DNA from: DASXYG01 sp036502625
Lineage (GTDB): Bacteria > Actinomycetota > Actinomycetes > Streptosporangiales > Streptosporangiaceae
Reading direction: 5' to 3'
Length of the DNA stretch: 64,000 nucleotides
Assembly (NCBI GenBank): GCA_036502625.1
Contig: DASXYG010000125.1
Span: 1-64,000, forward strand
Below the pieces are notes generated by a model. The model did not search any database. It was not told the origin of the DNA and saw nothing but the letters and a program-made list of their open reading frames with translations. This document shows positions 62,345 to 64,000 of the stretch, in pieces. Position 1 is the first letter of the stretch; each line of letters opens with the position of its first letter. The position numbers and the translations under genes are program-made.

Positions 62345-63424
62345 TCAGCGGTCGACTTCACCCCGGATGAACTTCTCGACGAGGTCGTGGCAGACGTCGT
62401 CGCCGTACTGCTCGGGCGGCGACTTCATGAAGTAGGACGACGGCGACAGCACCGGGCCGCCGATGCCGCGGTCCTTGGCGATCTTCGCGGCGCGCACCGC
62501 GTCGATGATGACGCCGGCGGAGTTCGGGGAGTCCCAGACCTCGAGCTTGTACTCCAGGCTCAGCGGGACGTCGCCGAACGCCTTGCCCTCGAGCCGGACG
62601 TACGCGAACTTGCGGTCGTCGAGCCACGGCACGTGGTCGCTCGGCCCGATGTGCACGGCCGCGCGCTCCATCTCGTGCGGGATCTGCGACGTGACCGACT
62701 GGGTCTTGGAGATCTTCTTCGACTGGAGGCGCTTGCGCTCCAGCATGTTCATGAAGTCCATGTTGCCGCCGAAGTTGAGCTGGTACGTGCGCAGCAGCTC
62801 CACACCGCGGTCCTCGAACAGCTTGGCCATCACGCGGTGCGTGATGGTGGCGCCGACCTGCGACTTGATGTCGTCGCCAATGATCGGCACACCCGCGTCG
62901 GTGAACTTCTTCGCCCACACGGGGTCGGTGGCGATGAAGACCGGGAGCGCGTTGACGAAGGCGACGCCCGCGTCGATCGCGCACTGGGCGTAGAAGCGGT
63001 CGGCTTCCTCGGAGCCCACCGGGACGTACGAAACGAGCACGTCGACCTCGGCGTCCTTGAGCGCCTTGACGACGTCCACCGGCTCCTCGTCGGACTCGTC
63101 GATCACCTGCGCGTAGTACTCGCCGAGCCCGTCGTACGTCGGGCCGCGCTGCACGTGGACACCGGTCGGCGGTACGTCGCAGATCTTGATCGTGTTGTTC
63201 TCGCTGGCGACGATCGCCTCGGAGAGGTCGCGGCCGACCTTCTTCGCGTCGACGTCGAACGCGGCGACGAACTCGATGTCGCGTACGTGGTACGGGCCGA
63301 ACTGAACGTGCATCAACCCGGGGACCCTGGTGTCCGCGGAGGCGTCGGCGTAGTACTCGACGCCCTGGACGAGGGATGCCGCGCAGTTCCCCACGCCGAC
63401 GATGGCTACGCGTAGCGAACTCAT
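62345..63424 (-). CDS. ino1: Inositol-3-phosphate synthase
   Basis: A 359-residue NAD-dependent enzyme that makes 1L-myo-inositol 1-phosphate from glucose 6-phosphate, the first step to phosphatidylinositol and mycothiol. The NAD motif is VAIVGVGNCAASLVQGVEYY, and later come VLVSYVPVGSEEADRFYAQC and the catalytic-domain segment GDDIKSQVGATITHR. ATG 63424. It pairs with an upstream PadR gene, as in Mycobacterium (Rv0046c/Rv0047c). Confidence 0.96.
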   Translation of the reverse strand: MSSLRVAIVGVGNCAASLVQGVEYYADASADTRVPGLMHVQFGPYHVRDIEFVAAFDVDAKKVGRDLSEAIVASENNTIKICDVPPTGVHVQRGPTYDGLGEYYAQVIDESDEEPVDVVKALKDAEVDVLVSYVPVGSEEADRFYAQCAIDAGVAFVNALPVFIATDPVWAKKFTDAGVPIIGDDIKSQVGATITHRVMAKLFEDRGVELLRTYQLNFGGNMDFMNMLERKRLQSKKISKTQSVTSQIPHEMERAAVHIGPSDHVPWLDDRKFAYVRLEGKAFGDVPLSLEYKLEVWDSPNSAGVIIDAVRAAKIAKDRGIGGPVLSPSSYFMKSPPEQYGDDVCHDLVEKFIRGEVDR

Positions 63425-63465
63425 CCAGCTAGCTCCTTTGCTGTATGCGGCCGGGCCGCGGCGGC

Positions 63466-64000
63466 CTATTGGCCGTCGGGGTCCGGCCTTCCGTGTGACT
63501 CCGTGCTCGCCGTGTCGGACGCGTTCGCGCCCGGCCGCTCCTGTTCGCCCTGCTCACGCTCGCGGCCGATGAGCTCGTTGAGCCATCGGACCTCGCGCTC
63601 GACGGATTCGAGCCCGTGCTGGTGCAGCTCGAGCGTGTAGTCGTCGAGCCGTTCCCGGGTGCGCGCGAGCGCCGAGTGGACGCTCTCGAGCCGCTCCTCC
63701 AGACGGCTGCGGCGTCCTTCGAGGATGCGCAGCCGTACGTCGGCCCGGGTCTGGCCGAAGAACGCGAAGTGGACGCCGAAGCCTTCGTCCTCCCATGCGG
63801 AAGGACCGGCTTGGGCGAGGAGCTCCTGGAGGCGCTCCTTACCGTCCGCGGTGAGCTTGTAGACGATCTTCGAGCGGCGGCCGGACAGGGCACGGCCCGG
63901 CGCGGCGTCAGCCGGCCGGTCCGAGTCGTCCTCGGTGATGAGACCTTCGGCGAGCAACTGCTTGAGGCACGGATACAGCGATCCATAGGAGAACGCACGG
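63466..64000 (-). CDS. PadR-family regulator upstream of ino1 (partial)
   Basis: A PadR winged-helix protein cut by the window edge. The visible winged-helix part is FSYGSLYPCLKQLLAEGLIT, then RRSKIVYKLTADGKERLQEL. A C-terminal coiled-coil-like region follows (RLEERLESVHSALARTRERL). The frame is open to 64000, so the true start lies beyond. It stops 41 nt before ino1 on the same strand and probably regulates it. Confidence 0.87.
   Translation of the reverse strand, partial: RAFSYGSLYPCLKQLLAEGLITEDDSDRPADAAPGRALSGRRSKIVYKLTADGKERLQELLAQAGPSAWEDEGFGVHFAFFGQTRADVRLRILEGRRSRLEERLESVHSALARTRERLDDYTLELHQHGLESVEREVRWLNELIGREREQGEQERPGANASDTASTESHGRPDPDGQ

Overview
The window is very GC-rich, coding-dense DNA from an actinomycete (phylum Actinomycetota), read around the chromosomal replication origin. 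Three things support this: the gene order trxA-trxB-anti-sigma-sigM-pseudokinase-murJ / parB-parA-rsmG-jag-yidC-yidD-rnpA-rpmH-dnaA-oriC-dnaN-gnd-recF-dciA-gyrB-gyrA-DUF3566-tRNA-Ile, the GTG/TTG starts and GTGA/ATGA gene overlaps, and mycofactocin- and F420-type redox genes. The missing cwlM, the separate murJ and pseudokinase genes and the accessory P450s fit a filamentous actinomycete outside the mycobacteria (perhaps Streptosporangiales). The genus is a guess.

Layout. 1-19.2 kb is an accessory arm. It holds a MoxR ATPase with a mycofactocin-type dehydrogenase and a divergent MftR-like regulator, an F420-type oxidoreductase with an SRPBCC protein, an HxlR regulator facing a FAD monooxygenase across a perfect operator palindrome, two P450s with TetR or hydrolase neighbours, two small-enzyme clusters, and a winged-helix/membrane-protein pair. 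19.3-29.2 kb is the leftward origin arm (tRNA-Ile, DUF3566, gyrA, gyrB, dciA, recF, gnd, dnaN). oriC lies at 29.16-29.74 kb beside dnaA. 32.07-37.5 kb is the rightward arm (rpmH to parB). 37.5-39.9 kb carries threonine aldolase, a GNAT protein and a Nudix protein. 39.95-48.6 kb, on the minus strand, carries the thioredoxin, SigM and murein-flippase block, and pcnA follows. From 50.5 kb the content is accessory again: a FAD monooxygenase split by one in-frame stop, a TetR/VC0807 operon, an IdeR-box siderophore-binding lipoprotein, an MFS transporter, a complete five-gene oligopeptide ABC transporter, and ino1 with an upstream PadR gene cut by the window edge.

How parts work together. DnaA boxes lie in oriC, upstream of dnaA, between recF and gnd, and before rsmG. 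Three perfect parS sites lie in or beside parAB, two of them next to hairpin terminators, and two one-mismatch sites lie about 21 kb and 25 kb out on either side. A GGAAC-N16-CGTC promoter upstream of the pseudokinase gene suggests that SigM controls its own operon. Several short regulator genes have a perfect dyad laid over a recognisable promoter (HxlR, ClpX-zinc-finger/HTH, winged helix, TetR). At least eight genes have a -10 hexamer 6-8 nt before the start codon, which indicates leaderless transcripts.
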